A stretch of 64,000 bases of DNA from Streptomyces canus (GTDB lineage Bacteria > Actinomycetota > Actinomycetes > Streptomycetales > Streptomycetaceae), in assembly GCF_030815415.1 (NCBI RefSeq), contig NZ_JAUSWW010000001.1:6448001-6512000 (forward strand), read 5' to 3'. The notes beneath the pieces were generated by a model that saw only the letters and a list, made by a program, of their open reading frames with translations, did not search any database and was not told the DNA's origin. The position numbers and the translations under genes are program-made. Below, one piece after another: positions 1-8,222 of this stretch (position 1 is the stretch's first letter; each line of letters starts with the position of its first letter).

Positions 1-1
1 G

Positions 2-1315
2 GTTGTCGCCGCGGCGGTCGCCCTCTCGGCCGCGCTGGCGTCCGGCGCCAGCTTCGCGGCGGGGACACCGCCCTCCGCCGATCCTCCCGTTCCGACGCCG
101 GCCGCCCCGGCGTGGACAGCGCCCGCGGTCACCGCATCGGCCGCGCCGCCGGCACTGCAGACACCCGCTGTCACCCCGGCTCCCACGGTCCCGTCCCGCC
201 CCGGGCTGCCGCCGTCGGTCCCTTCCGTCACAGGCCTGCCGCAGCCGCCCCCGCCCACCCCTTCCGTCACCGGGCCGACGACCCCGGCGCCCGGCGAGGA
301 GAGGCCCGCCTTCGGCGTCTTCCTCGACTCCGGGGCCCCGGGCGTGACGGGCATGACGAGCCTCAGCAGCTGGCTGGGCGGCGCCGAGCTGCGCGTCGGC
401 CACAGCTACCTGCCCGGCGACCGCTGGAGCAACATCGAGGGCGCTCCGGGTTTCCTCCACGAGTGGGCGAGCTGGCGCATGGCCAAGAGCGACCGGATGT
501 TCGTCCTCAATGTGCCCATGCTGGAGCGCAACGAGGAGGGTGTTCCGGACGCCGAGGTCCGGTGGCTGCTGCGGCAGGGCGCCGCCGGACAGTTCGATCA
601 CCACTTCCGCGCCCTCGCCGAGCGGCTGGTGGCGTTGAACGTGCCGGACACGATCCTGGTGCTGGGCTGGGAGATGAACGGCACGACGTACACCCATCGC
701 TGCGGCCCCGATCCGGAGGCCTGGAAGAAGTACTGGAACAGGATCGTCACTGCCATGCGGTCGGTGCCGGGCCAGAGATTCCGGTTCGACTTCACACCGA
801 GTCGCGGCCGGGACGCCATTCCCTGGACGCAGTGCTTTCCGGGTGACGACACTGTCGACATCATCGGCATGGACGCGTACGACCAGCCGCGAGGAGTTTC
901 CTTCGACGAACAGGTGAATGAGCCCTACGGACTTCAAGCACACGTGGACTTCGCGAAATCCCACAACAAGCCTATTTCCTATCCAGAATGGGGGCTGTTC
1001 CGCAATGGTGACAACGACGAGTACATGCGGCGGATGCTCGCCTGGATCGACGCGCACAAGCCGCTGTACAACACGCTGACCGACTACTGTCCGCACGGTG
1101 TCTGGCAGTGCCCGGCCAACCCCGGTTCGTCCCGGGTCTACCGGTCCGTGCTCTCCGGTCGTACCAGCTGGCCGGCGGTGCTGCCCGCGCCCACCACACT
1201 TCCTGTCCCGTTGAGCTCGACGGTCTGCTCGCCGCTGCGTCTTGGCGACTGGATCGAGTCCTGGTTCGTCAGGAAGGTGTGCCGGCGTTTCGACGGGTGG
1301 TCGCGGATCCGATAG
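2..1315 (+). CDS. Secreted GH26-type glycoside hydrolase, 5' end outside window
   Basis: The reading frame is open from base 2, so the start codon lies upstream. It opens with an Ala/Val-rich stretch like the end of a signal peptide, then about 75 residues of Pro/Thr/Val-rich linker. A catalytic domain follows, starting near FGVFLDSG and containing ILVLGWEMNGT (the E-M-N segment where GH26 enzymes carry the acid/base glutamate) and, later, PISYPEWGLF, where the nucleophile glutamate is expected. GH26 members mostly hydrolyse beta-mannans or related beta-glycans outside the cell. The tail after SVLSGR is Pro/Thr-rich and ends in a short two-cysteine motif (CSPLRLGDWIESWF..C). The last 178 nt overlap the 3' end of the convergent exopolysaccharide operon. 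A role in trimming the neighbouring polysaccharide is inference; substrate is unknown. Confidence 0.8.
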   Translation, partial: VVAAAVALSAALASGASFAAGTPPSADPPVPTPAAPAWTAPAVTASAAPPALQTPAVTPAPTVPSRPGLPPSVPSVTGLPQPPPPTPSVTGPTTPAPGEERPAFGVFLDSGAPGVTGMTSLSSWLGGAELRVGHSYLPGDRWSNIEGAPGFLHEWASWRMAKSDRMFVLNVPMLERNEEGVPDAEVRWLLRQGAAGQFDHHFRALAERLVALNVPDTILVLGWEMNGTTYTHRCGPDPEAWKKYWNRIVTAMRSVPGQRFRFDFTPSRGRDAIPWTQCFPGDDTVDIIGMDAYDQPRGVSFDEQVNEPYGLQAHVDFAKSHNKPISYPEWGLFRNGDNDEYMRRMLAWIDAHKPLYNTLTDYCPHGVWQCPANPGSSRVYRSVLSGRTSWPAVLPAPTTLPVPLSSTVCSPLRLGDWIESWFVRKVCRRFDGWSRIR

Positions 1316-2445
1316 CGGTCGGCGACGGCGGGTCCCGAGACGGACCCGCCGTCATCGGTCCGTTCCCGGAAGCTACTCAGTAGCTCCTTGCCACGCCGAC
1401 GCGCGGCCACGTAGCCGACCACCGCCGACATCAGCGGAGCGGTGCGTCGACGGGCCAGCAACAGCCGCTGGTTGGCCACGGGTTCGGGGCGCCAGTGGTG
1501 CTTGTAGGGCTCGTTGCCGCGCAGCAGACTCAGAGTGCTCTGCCCGCCGCTGACCGCGTACTGGGTGCACGCGTCGAGGAGCATCGCCGCCACGTCGGTC
1601 TTGCGTTCCCGCAGGCGCGGATGTGCGCCGTACAGGTAACCGCCCGTGAGGCGGCGCGACTGCAGCGTGAGGTCCACGGCCACCACGTCGTCGTCGAGCC
1701 GGAACTCGGTGACCACCGCGTCGCCGGAGCGCACCATCGGTCCCATGGACCGCACCAGGTGCTCGCAGAAGCGCGCCTGCAGGTGCTCCGACGTCACCTT
1801 CCGGCCCTGCCACTGCAGCCGGTGCAGTTCGATCAGCCGCTGAAGCGCCGCGCCGACCTGGTCCGGCGTCACGACGTGCCGCTCCACGCCGAGGGACCTC
1901 AGCTTGCGCAGCTTGGCGCGGGCCCGCTGAGCCTTGCCGGACGGCAGCCGGGACAACAACCCGTCCATGGGCATGGCGGGCAGCTCCAGGCACAGCGAGT
2001 CCTGCATCCGGTGGCGGGGCCCGGTCCAGCGGTCGTAGACGTGCTCGACCGCGCCGCCCGGCCGCACCTCGCGGAAGTCGATCAGCGCGGTGCGGGCGGC
2101 GGCCGACAAAGCCTCGGCCAGCACGGCGGCCGCCCCGTCCGCCCGCTCGTCGTCGATCAGGACGTCCCCGTAGTCGGAGATCGGCCCGCCGAGCGGTACG
2201 AGCGTGGGCACCGGGACGCGCCGGAGCATCAGGGGCGCGGCGGCCACGAGTTCGGCGCCTTCACGCACGAGCACCAGCCGCAGCCGGCCGGGCCTGCCGT
2301 ACGACAGCCACCACGAGTGCAGCCAGGCGTGGTTCTGGAACGGGGTCGCCGCGCCGCACCGCTCGTACAGCCGCTCCCAGGCCGGACCCACCTCGGCGAA
2401 GGCGCGTCCCTCGGTGACGAGTTCCGTCGTGTACGCCACCGTCAC
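1138..2445 (-). CDS. BioF2/FemAB-like GNAT acyltransferase
   Basis: A protein of 435 residues, last gene of the exopolysaccharide operon. FQNHAWLHSWWLSYG near the N-terminus and LLRGNEPYKHHWRP near residue 310 are the typical start and end signatures of the BioF2-like (FemAB-related) acetyltransferase domain found in Streptomyces polysaccharide clusters. Such proteins transfer an acyl or aminoacyl group, here plausibly to a polysaccharide or its lipid-linked precursor. The GTG start overlaps the stop of the Wzz-like gene by 4 nt (GTGA), which fixes the start and implies translational coupling. The final 60 or so residues lie antisense to the GH26 gene, have no recognisable motif and extend beyond the usual domain end, so the true functional C-terminus may be shorter. 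Confidence 0.75.
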   Translation of the reverse strand: MTVAYTTELVTEGRAFAEVGPAWERLYERCGAATPFQNHAWLHSWWLSYGRPGRLRLVLVREGAELVAAAPLMLRRVPVPTLVPLGGPISDYGDVLIDDERADGAAAVLAEALSAAARTALIDFREVRPGGAVEHVYDRWTGPRHRMQDSLCLELPAMPMDGLLSRLPSGKAQRARAKLRKLRSLGVERHVVTPDQVGAALQRLIELHRLQWQGRKVTSEHLQARFCEHLVRSMGPMVRSGDAVVTEFRLDDDVVAVDLTLQSRRLTGGYLYGAHPRLRERKTDVAAMLLDACTQYAVSGGQSTLSLLRGNEPYKHHWRPEPVANQRLLLARRRTAPLMSAVVGYVAARRRGKELLSSFRERTDDGGSVSGPAVADRYRIRDHPSKRRHTFLTNQDSIQSPRRSGEQTVELNGTGSVVGAGSTAGQLVRPESTDR

Positions 2446-3101
2446 AGCTGTCCGTGCACGTCGGCGGCGGGTGCCGGGCCAGGCACCGAGGCGGGGTGAA
2501 CGGACTGCTCGTCCCCGGTCCGCCTCGGCCGTACGAGCAGCACCAGTCCGCCGAGCAGGCCACCCGCGCTCGCGCCCACCAGACCGGTCACCGTCCGTGA
2601 CGCGGAGGTCGGCTCTGTCGGCCGCACCGCCCGTGAGAACTGCACGAGTTCGACGTGGGTGCTGGCCTTGGTCTCGTTCGCGTGCCGGGTCAACGCGCGG
2701 GTGACCGCGTTGGCCATGTCGGCGGCGAGCCCGGGGCGCGGGGAGGTGGCCGAGACGGCGACCATCGGCGCGTCCGGCGAGGCGACCGTCCGCACACTTC
2801 GACGCAGCGTCGGGACCGGCACGCCCGCCGACGCCTGCGCGTCTCCGAGCACCGCGAGGTCCGTGGCGGCACGGCCGTACGCCTGTGCGAAGCCGAGCGC
2901 GGAGGACGGGTCGGACTTCTCGGTCGGTACGGCGATCACGTAGCTGGTCGCCGTGTACGTCGGGGCTTTGAGCGTGCCATAGGTGCCGCCGAGCAGGCCG
3001 CCGGCGAGCGCGCCGGCCGCGAGCAGCGACCACGGCCGCAGGAGGCCGGCCCGGGTCAGGCGGCCCGGCTGCCGGGGGTGTCGGGCGTGGTTGTCGGTCA
3101 T
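2442..3101 (-). CDS. Wzz-like polysaccharide co-polymerase / chain-length protein
   Basis: A protein of 219 residues with one hydrophobic segment near residues 24-44 (WSLLAAGALAGGLLGGTYGT) and another near 178-197, flanking an extracytoplasmic middle. This is the Wzz/BY-kinase-modulator architecture that controls chain length or export of surface polysaccharides. It lacks an ATP-binding kinase domain. The ATG start overlaps the stop of the upstream glycosyltransferase as ATGA, with AGGGAG about 10 nt ahead. Its stop overlaps the next gene as GTGA. The position in a gene string with a flippase and a polymerase supports a Wzx/Wzy-type pathway. Assignment is by topology and context more than by sequence motif. 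Confidence 0.7.
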   Translation of the reverse strand: MTDNHARHPRQPGRLTRAGLLRPWSLLAAGALAGGLLGGTYGTLKAPTYTATSYVIAVPTEKSDPSSALGFAQAYGRAATDLAVLGDAQASAGVPVPTLRRSVRTVASPDAPMVAVSATSPRPGLAADMANAVTRALTRHANETKASTHVELVQFSRAVRPTEPTSASRTVTGLVGASAGGLLGGLVLLVRPRRTGDEQSVHPASVPGPAPAADVHGQL

Positions 3102-4255
3102 GACGTACTGGCTCCCTGGGGTGAGCGGGGCAATGAGCAGGACAGCGCCGTCGCGTACACGTCCATGAGCCGGGCGGCGCTGCGGGTGATGTGGTAGCGG
3201 TGGGCCGCCTCCGGGGCCGTACGCGGCCGTGGGCCGGTCGCGCGCACCCCGGCCACGGCACGGGCGTACGCCTCCGGGCCGCCGCGCACCCGCCGGGCGC
3301 CGGCGGTGGCCTGCGGGGGCAGGTCCTCGATCGCCGGGCTGGAGGCGTAGAGCACGGGCAGGCCGGACGCCAGGGCCTCCACGACCGCCAGCCCGAAGGA
3401 CTCCTCCGGGCACGGTGAGGCGAGCAGGTCCATGGCGGAGGTGAGGGAGGGCAGGTCCGGGCCGGGGGAGCCGTCGGGGACGTAGGGGCGTTCGCCGGTG
3501 AACAGGACACGGTCGGCCACGCCTGCCTCGTGGGCCGTGCGGCGCAGGGCACTCTCCTGCGGGCCGCCGCCGACCAGCAACAGCCAGTGGTCGTCCGGAA
3601 GCCGGGTGATCGCCTGGATGAGGACGTCGAAGCGCTTGGCCGCGCAGAGCCGGCCGATCCCGCCGACGACAAAGGCGTCCTCCGGCAGGCCGAGGAGGCG
3701 GCGGGCGCGGTGGCGCCGCGCCGGGTCGAAGCGGAATCGATCGACGTCGATGCCGTTGGGGATGACCTCGATGCGCGGGGAGGGTACGCCCCAGCGTCTG
3801 AGGCGGTCGGCGACCGCGGGGGAGACGGCGACCGTGGCGGAGCCGAGGCGCTCGCTGGCGAGGTAGAGCGCGCGGACGCCCGCCGTCAGCTTCCGGCCTT
3901 CCATCTGGGAGTCGCCGAGAGAGTGTTCGGTGGCGACCACGGCCCGGACACCGGCCAGGCGGGCGGCGAACCGGCCGTAGACACATGCGCGATACAGGTG
4001 GGTGTGCACCAGGTCGTAGCCGCCGGCGCGGATCAGACGGACCAGGCGGGGCAGCGCGGTCAGATCGCGGTTGCCGTTCATGCCGAGGTGGTGCACGCGG
4101 ACGCCGTCGGCGATCAGCCCGTCGGCGACGGTGCCCGGGTTGGTGAGGGCCACCACCTCGCAGTCGGCGCTGAGGTGTCGCAGCAGCAGACGGAGTTGCT
4201 GTTCGGCACCGCCGGCGCCGAGACCGGTGATGATGTGCAGGGCCTTCATGGTCAC
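3098..4255 (-). CDS. Family 4 glycosyltransferase
   Basis: A protein of 385 residues. The N-terminal Rossmann half begins MKALHIITGLGAGGAEQQL, with the glycine-rich loop typical of GT-B retaining enzymes. The C-terminal half has VIPNGID, VGGIGRLCAAKRFD and the donor-binding E-x7-E segment EESFGLAVVE. It should add a sugar from a nucleotide donor to a lipid-linked oligosaccharide at the cytoplasmic face. Two starts compete: GTG at 4255, which gives a GTGA overlap with the deacetylase stop, and ATG at 4249 two codons later. The coupled GTG matches the style of the operon. Donor and acceptor cannot be read from sequence. Confidence 0.85.
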   Translation of the reverse strand: MTMKALHIITGLGAGGAEQQLRLLLRHLSADCEVVALTNPGTVADGLIADGVRVHHLGMNGNRDLTALPRLVRLIRAGGYDLVHTHLYRACVYGRFAARLAGVRAVVATEHSLGDSQMEGRKLTAGVRALYLASERLGSATVAVSPAVADRLRRWGVPSPRIEVIPNGIDVDRFRFDPARRHRARRLLGLPEDAFVVGGIGRLCAAKRFDVLIQAITRLPDDHWLLLVGGGPQESALRRTAHEAGVADRVLFTGERPYVPDGSPGPDLPSLTSAMDLLASPCPEESFGLAVVEALASGLPVLYASSPAIEDLPPQATAGARRVRGGPEAYARAVAGVRATGPRPRTAPEAAHRYHITRSAARLMDVYATALSCSLPRSPQGASTS

Positions 4256-5016
4256 ACGCCCTCCACGGGGCACCGGCGCAGCCTGTGCAGCTTGTGCTTG
4301 AGGTACAGCCGCCAGGCCGTGTCGTTCTGGCCGATGTGCAGACGGGGGAGGGCGTGCGGGCCGGTCAGGGGGCCGGGGTCGATGGCGCAGGCGTAGGCGT
4401 ACCCGGCTTCGCGTACGGCGGCGACGGCACGCTCGTCGACCGTGCCGTACGGGTAGCAGAAGCCGTCGACCGGCGCGCTGATCAGCTCCGACAGCAGCGC
4501 CCTGCTGTCGGCGACCTCGGCCTTCACAGTGACGTCGTCGGCCCGGGTGAGATCGACGTGCGTCAGCCCGTGGGAGCCGATCTCCACACCCTCGGAGGCC
4601 GCGCGCCGGACGCCGTCCACGGTCAGCAGTGCTTTGCGCGGGCCCAGCGGGTCCCAGGAGTTGACGCCGCCGAGCCGTCCGGGCAGGACGAAGAGGGTGG
4701 CACCGCAGTGCCAGTGGCGCAGCGCCGGAAGAGCATGCTCCAGGAAGTCGGCGTATCCGTCGTCGAAGGTGAGACCGACCAGGTGCCGCCCCTCGCCCCG
4801 GGCGCGGGCGGCGAACAACTCGCGCACGGACACGCCGCGCAGTCCGCGACGGTGCAGCCAGGCCAGCTGCCGCTCCAGCCGCTCGGGTGTGACCGTGATG
4901 CGGTACGGGTCGTCGGAGCAATCGCCGACGGAGTGGTACATCGCCACCCACGGGACCGGACCCGGCCGCGCCGCGGGGCGTCTGCCGGTACCGACGGATT
5001 CAACTGGAGCGACCAT
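4252..5016 (-). CDS. Polysaccharide deacetylase (CE4/NodB homology)
   Basis: A protein of 254 residues. The NodB motifs are intact: TFDDGY (D85 as likely base, D86 as metal ligand) and H149-x3-H153 in SHGLTHVDL, followed by FCYPYG. CE4 enzymes remove N- or O-acetyl groups from polysaccharides using a divalent metal. There is no obvious signal peptide, only a charged, Pro-rich N-terminus, so it may act on a cytoplasmic lipid-linked intermediate or the start may be misjudged. It begins 17 nt inside the end of the flippase gene with AAGG about 8 nt ahead of the ATG. Context implies tailoring of the exopolysaccharide made by this operon; the substrate is inferred only. Confidence 0.85.
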   Translation of the reverse strand: MVAPVESVGTGRRPAARPGPVPWVAMYHSVGDCSDDPYRITVTPERLERQLAWLHRRGLRGVSVRELFAARARGEGRHLVGLTFDDGYADFLEHALPALRHWHCGATLFVLPGRLGGVNSWDPLGPRKALLTVDGVRRAASEGVEIGSHGLTHVDLTRADDVTVKAEVADSRALLSELISAPVDGFCYPYGTVDERAVAAVREAGYAYACAIDPGPLTGPHALPRLHIGQNDTAWRLYLKHKLHRLRRCPVEGV

Positions 5017-6862
5017 GCCTCAGCCTTCGTGTGACGGTACGTACGGAACGAAACGCGAACGTGCAGCCCTGGGCACCAACGGCCGGTCCGAGCACGAGGA
5101 AGACGGCGGCAACGGTCACGCAGCCCACCGCGAGGCCGACCACCTGGGACTGCGGCCCGCTCGCGGTGAACGCCCCCGCCGCCGTCGCGGCCCCCGCGGC
5201 CAGCACCGGCCTGCTCAGCTCGGACAGCACCTGCCGGGTACGGATCGGGACCCCGCGCGAGCTGCCGTACTGCACGGCTCGCCCATGCGGTGCCATGGGC
5301 GCTGCCGGGACGGCGACCGTGCCCGGCCCTTCGGGCCGCGCTTCCCGCAGGCTTCTGCCGCCTGCCCGTCCCTTCGGCCTGCGCGGAGGGCCGAGGAGCA
5401 GCAGTGCGGCCGTGACGGTCGCACCGACGGCCGCCCCTCCCTTCTGCTTGCCCGAAGGGCCGAGCAGCAGCAGTGCGGCCGTGATGGTGATGCCGACGGC
5501 GTTGGCGGCGGCGATCCCCGACACGCCCCAGGAGTTCACCGTCGCCTTCCCGATCCAGAAGGTCGCGCCGACGCCGGCGGCCATCGCGCCGGTCGGATAC
5601 CAGGTGGGCCGCCCCGCCGAGAAGTACGAGCGGATCAGGACCCCGACCAGGGTCTGGCCGAGCAGCCCGAGGGCGTACACGCGCATGACGCCCGCCGTCA
5701 CCACCGTGTCCTGTGCGGTGAAAGCGCCCCGCTGGAAGAGGATCGCGATGATCTGCGGGGCGCAGGCGACCACGGTGGCCGCGCCGACGAGCACCAGGCA
5801 GGAAGCCAGCATCAGGTCCCGCTCGACGCGGGCGCGGGCCCGTTCGGTGTCGCCGTCGGCGAGCGCCTGCGCCACCACCGGGAAGGTGACGGTGCACAGC
5901 ATCAACGAGAGCGTCATCGGGATCTGGGCCACCTTCTGCGCGTAGTTGAGGTGCGAGATGGCCCCGGAGGGAAGGGAGGAGGCGAGGAAGCGTTCGATCA
6001 GGATCTGGGACTGGCGGCACAGGGCGAAGAGGAGAACCGCACTGATCAGGGCGAGGTTCTTCGGGGGTGTCTCGGCCCCGGCGCCGCCGGCCGCGGACGG
6101 GTGACTCCTCAGATGCCGCCACAGGGAAGGCAGTTGGGCCGCCACCATCAGGCAGCCGCCCACCGCCACTCCGGCCGCCGCCGATCGCACGCCCCAGCGT
6201 CCGCCCAGCAGGAACATCGTGGCGATGATGCCGACGTTGTAGGCCACGTAGATCGTGGCGGGCGCCAGGTAGCGGCGGTGCGCCCGCAGGGCCGCGCTGC
6301 AGTACCCGGCGAGCCCGAAGCTCAGTACACACGTCGCCGTCAGCCGGGTGCAGTCCGTGGCGAGGCGGGGGTCCGGCAGGCCCGGAGCCAGCGCCTCGAC
6401 CAGGTACGGGGCCGCGCCGATGACGAGCGCGGACACGGCGACGAAGCCGAGGGACAGCCGGGGCAGGGTGTTGGCGACCAGGGAGCGGACCGGGTCGCCG
6501 GAGGCCCCCTGCGCACGCCGGACCAGGGCGAAGCTGAACGCCGGGATCAGCGCGATGGCCAGCCCGTCCTCGATGAGCAGCGTGGAGGCGAACTCCGGTA
6601 CGGTCCATGCGACCAGAAAGGCGTCGGTCTCGCTGCCCGCCCCGAAGAGCCGAGCCAGCGTCTGGTCCCGCACCAGGCCGAGCAGCGCCCCGGCGACCGA
6701 CAGCGATGCCGTGATCAGGGTGGCCTTGGCGAGGAACTTCCGGGTGACCGCGGTCATCTCGGTGCTGTCCACGGCCTGCGCGGCGGCCCGCGCCGCGGGT
6801 ACAGCCGTCCCGTCGGTCCCGCGATCGGGAGCCCGCGCGGTCCGCGGCGGCGTCACGGTCAT
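5000..6862 (-). CDS. MurJ/MviN-like polysaccharide-precursor flippase with duplicated C-terminal segment
   Basis: A protein of 620 residues with many hydrophobic helices. LGLVRDQTLARLFGAGSETDAFLVAW near residues 60-85 is the MurJ/MviN signature, placing it in the MOP superfamily that flips undecaprenyl-linked sugars. In this cluster it is the likely Wzx-equivalent and not the essential peptidoglycan flippase. It is longer than usual. Near the C-terminus the segment AVGITITAALLLLGPSGKQK is followed at once by a near copy, AVGATVTAALLLLGPPRRPK, encoded by a 69-nt tandem duplication at 5363-5500. A further helix follows (VVGLAVGCVTVAAVFLVLG). The start ATG overlaps the polymerase stop as ATGA. 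It is clearly a flippase-family protein; its cargo is inferred. Confidence 0.82.
   Translation of the reverse strand: MTVTPPRTARAPDRGTDGTAVPAARAAAQAVDSTEMTAVTRKFLAKATLITASLSVAGALLGLVRDQTLARLFGAGSETDAFLVAWTVPEFASTLLIEDGLAIALIPAFSFALVRRAQGASGDPVRSLVANTLPRLSLGFVAVSALVIGAAPYLVEALAPGLPDPRLATDCTRLTATCVLSFGLAGYCSAALRAHRRYLAPATIYVAYNVGIIATMFLLGGRWGVRSAAAGVAVGGCLMVAAQLPSLWRHLRSHPSAAGGAGAETPPKNLALISAVLLFALCRQSQILIERFLASSLPSGAISHLNYAQKVAQIPMTLSLMLCTVTFPVVAQALADGDTERARARVERDLMLASCLVLVGAATVVACAPQIIAILFQRGAFTAQDTVVTAGVMRVYALGLLGQTLVGVLIRSYFSAGRPTWYPTGAMAAGVGATFWIGKATVNSWGVSGIAAANAVGITITAALLLLGPSGKQKGGAAVGATVTAALLLLGPPRRPKGRAGGRSLREARPEGPGTVAVPAAPMAPHGRAVQYGSSRGVPIRTRQVLSELSRPVLAAGAATAAGAFTASGPQSQVVGLAVGCVTVAAVFLVLGPAVGAQGCTFAFRSVRTVTRRLRHGRSS
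5363..5500. repeat. 69-nt in-frame tandem duplication inside the flippase gene
   Basis: Two adjacent copies, 5363-5431 and 5432-5500, share GCAGCAGTGCGGCCGTGA and the flanking GC-rich blocks and are roughly 80 percent identical by eye. The period of 69 nt is 23 codons, so the reading frame is kept and a hydrophobic segment plus a basic loop is duplicated. Confidence 0.9.
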
Positions 6863-8217
6863 CGCGCCACGGCCTTCTCCGTGCTCCTGTCCAGCGGAAC
6901 CGTCGTCACGGCCTCCGCCTCGCCGCTCCCGTCCGCCAGTGCCCACCACGCCACCAGCCCGAAGCACACGGCGGACAGCACGGTGGAGGGGCCGCCGATG
7001 TCGGCGTACACGAAGTCGGTCAGCTGCCAGACCAGCAGCCCGCAGGCGACGAGCCCGCAGTCGAGGCCGTGCGCTCCCGGTCTGCGGGCCCGCACCGCGG
7101 CCCGCAGCCCGCACACCAGCAGGGCCAGCCAGCTCCCGGCGAGTCCCAGCAACCCGATCAGGCCCTGCTCGCTGAGCACCAGCAGGTACATGTTGTGCGG
7201 CGACAGCAGCGGCTGCCTGCGGTACGCGGCCCCCGCGCCCTCCGTGTCGCTGCCCGACGACAGCGCCGGCGAGGCGTATCCGTCCCGGTATTCGGGGAAG
7301 CCCTTCAACCCGACGCCGGTCAGCGGGTGTTCGAGCCACATGTCGGTCGCGGCCGCCCACATCGTGTAACGGTCGACGACGGACTGGTCGGGGGAGTCGG
7401 TGACCTGCGTGATGCTGTCGATCCGCTCCTGCAGCATCGCCGAGCCGACACCGAGGCCGCCCACCAGGACCACGCCCACGGCGACCACGGCCGCGGCCGC
7501 CTTGAGCGCGCGCCGCAGCCCGGCCAGCACCAGCTGCACCGTGCAGGTCACGGCCGTCGCGATCCACGCGCCCCGGCTGAAGGACAGCGCGAGCGGCGGC
7601 AGCAGCGCCAGCGCGCACAGGACAGCGACTCCCCGCTGCCGTACGGAGGTCCGCCCCAGCGCGAGACCCAGCGCGCACACCAGGCCGAGGGCGACCACCG
7701 TTGCCATGCCCATCACGTCCTGCGGCCCGAACGTGCCGACCGCCCGGATCGGCTCGCCCTGGTACGAGGCGCCGGTCCGGGTGACGTACTGACGCACCCC
7801 GAAGGCCCCCTGCACGACCGCGAGCCCCACGAACGCCCAGGTCAGCAGCCGGAAGTCGGCCCGGTCGCGGATCAGCAGCAGGACCGCCGCCGGCACGAGC
7901 ACGAAGATCTGCAGATACCGGCCCATTCCGGCGATCCCGACCCCGGGCGCGTACGCCCCCGTGGCGGCGAAGGCCAACCCGATGACCGGCAGGCCCAGCA
8001 CCACGGCGGCCGTACGCGACAAGGGCCGCCGCCGGTCCCGTACCAGGCGGATCGCGCAGTACAGCACCACGAGTCCGGACACCGCGTCGGCGGGGCCCGG
8101 GCCGGAGTCACCGCTCGAAGGCAGCGGCAGCGCCAGCACGACGAGCACGGCCACGACGGGCAGGACCGGCGTCAGGACGGTGCCCCAGCGCGCGAGCGGT
8201 GTCAGTGCGAGGCTCAC
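6859..8217 (-). CDS. O-antigen ligase/polymerase (Wzy/WaaL-like) membrane protein
   Basis: A protein of 452 residues with about a dozen hydrophobic segments and a large external loop near residues 260-350 containing DRYTMWAAATDMWLEHPLTG and later SPHNMYLLVLSEQGLIGLLG. The HPLTGVG...SPHN..L pattern is the Wzy_C/O-antigen ligase signature. The enzyme should polymerise lipid-linked repeat units on the outer face of the membrane. The GTG start lies 5 nt after the upstream stop, and the stop overlaps the flippase ATG as ATGA. A longer reading upstream in this frame is a shadow of the sugar transferase gene. Specificity is unknown. Confidence 0.85.
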   Translation of the reverse strand: MSLALTPLARWGTVLTPVLPVVAVLVVLALPLPSSGDSGPGPADAVSGLVVLYCAIRLVRDRRRPLSRTAAVVLGLPVIGLAFAATGAYAPGVGIAGMGRYLQIFVLVPAAVLLLIRDRADFRLLTWAFVGLAVVQGAFGVRQYVTRTGASYQGEPIRAVGTFGPQDVMGMATVVALGLVCALGLALGRTSVRQRGVAVLCALALLPPLALSFSRGAWIATAVTCTVQLVLAGLRRALKAAAAVVAVGVVLVGGLGVGSAMLQERIDSITQVTDSPDQSVVDRYTMWAAATDMWLEHPLTGVGLKGFPEYRDGYASPALSSGSDTEGAGAAYRRQPLLSPHNMYLLVLSEQGLIGLLGLAGSWLALLVCGLRAAVRARRPGAHGLDCGLVACGLLVWQLTDFVYADIGGPSTVLSAVCFGLVAWWALADGSGEAEAVTTVPLDRSTEKAVAR

Positions 8218-8222
8218 CGCTC

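Noticed and set aside
4529..7369. Long plus-strand open frame of 946 codons
   Set aside because: It is antisense to the deacetylase, flippase and polymerase genes, is Arg/Gly/Ala-rich without domains, and reflects the GC bias of those genes.
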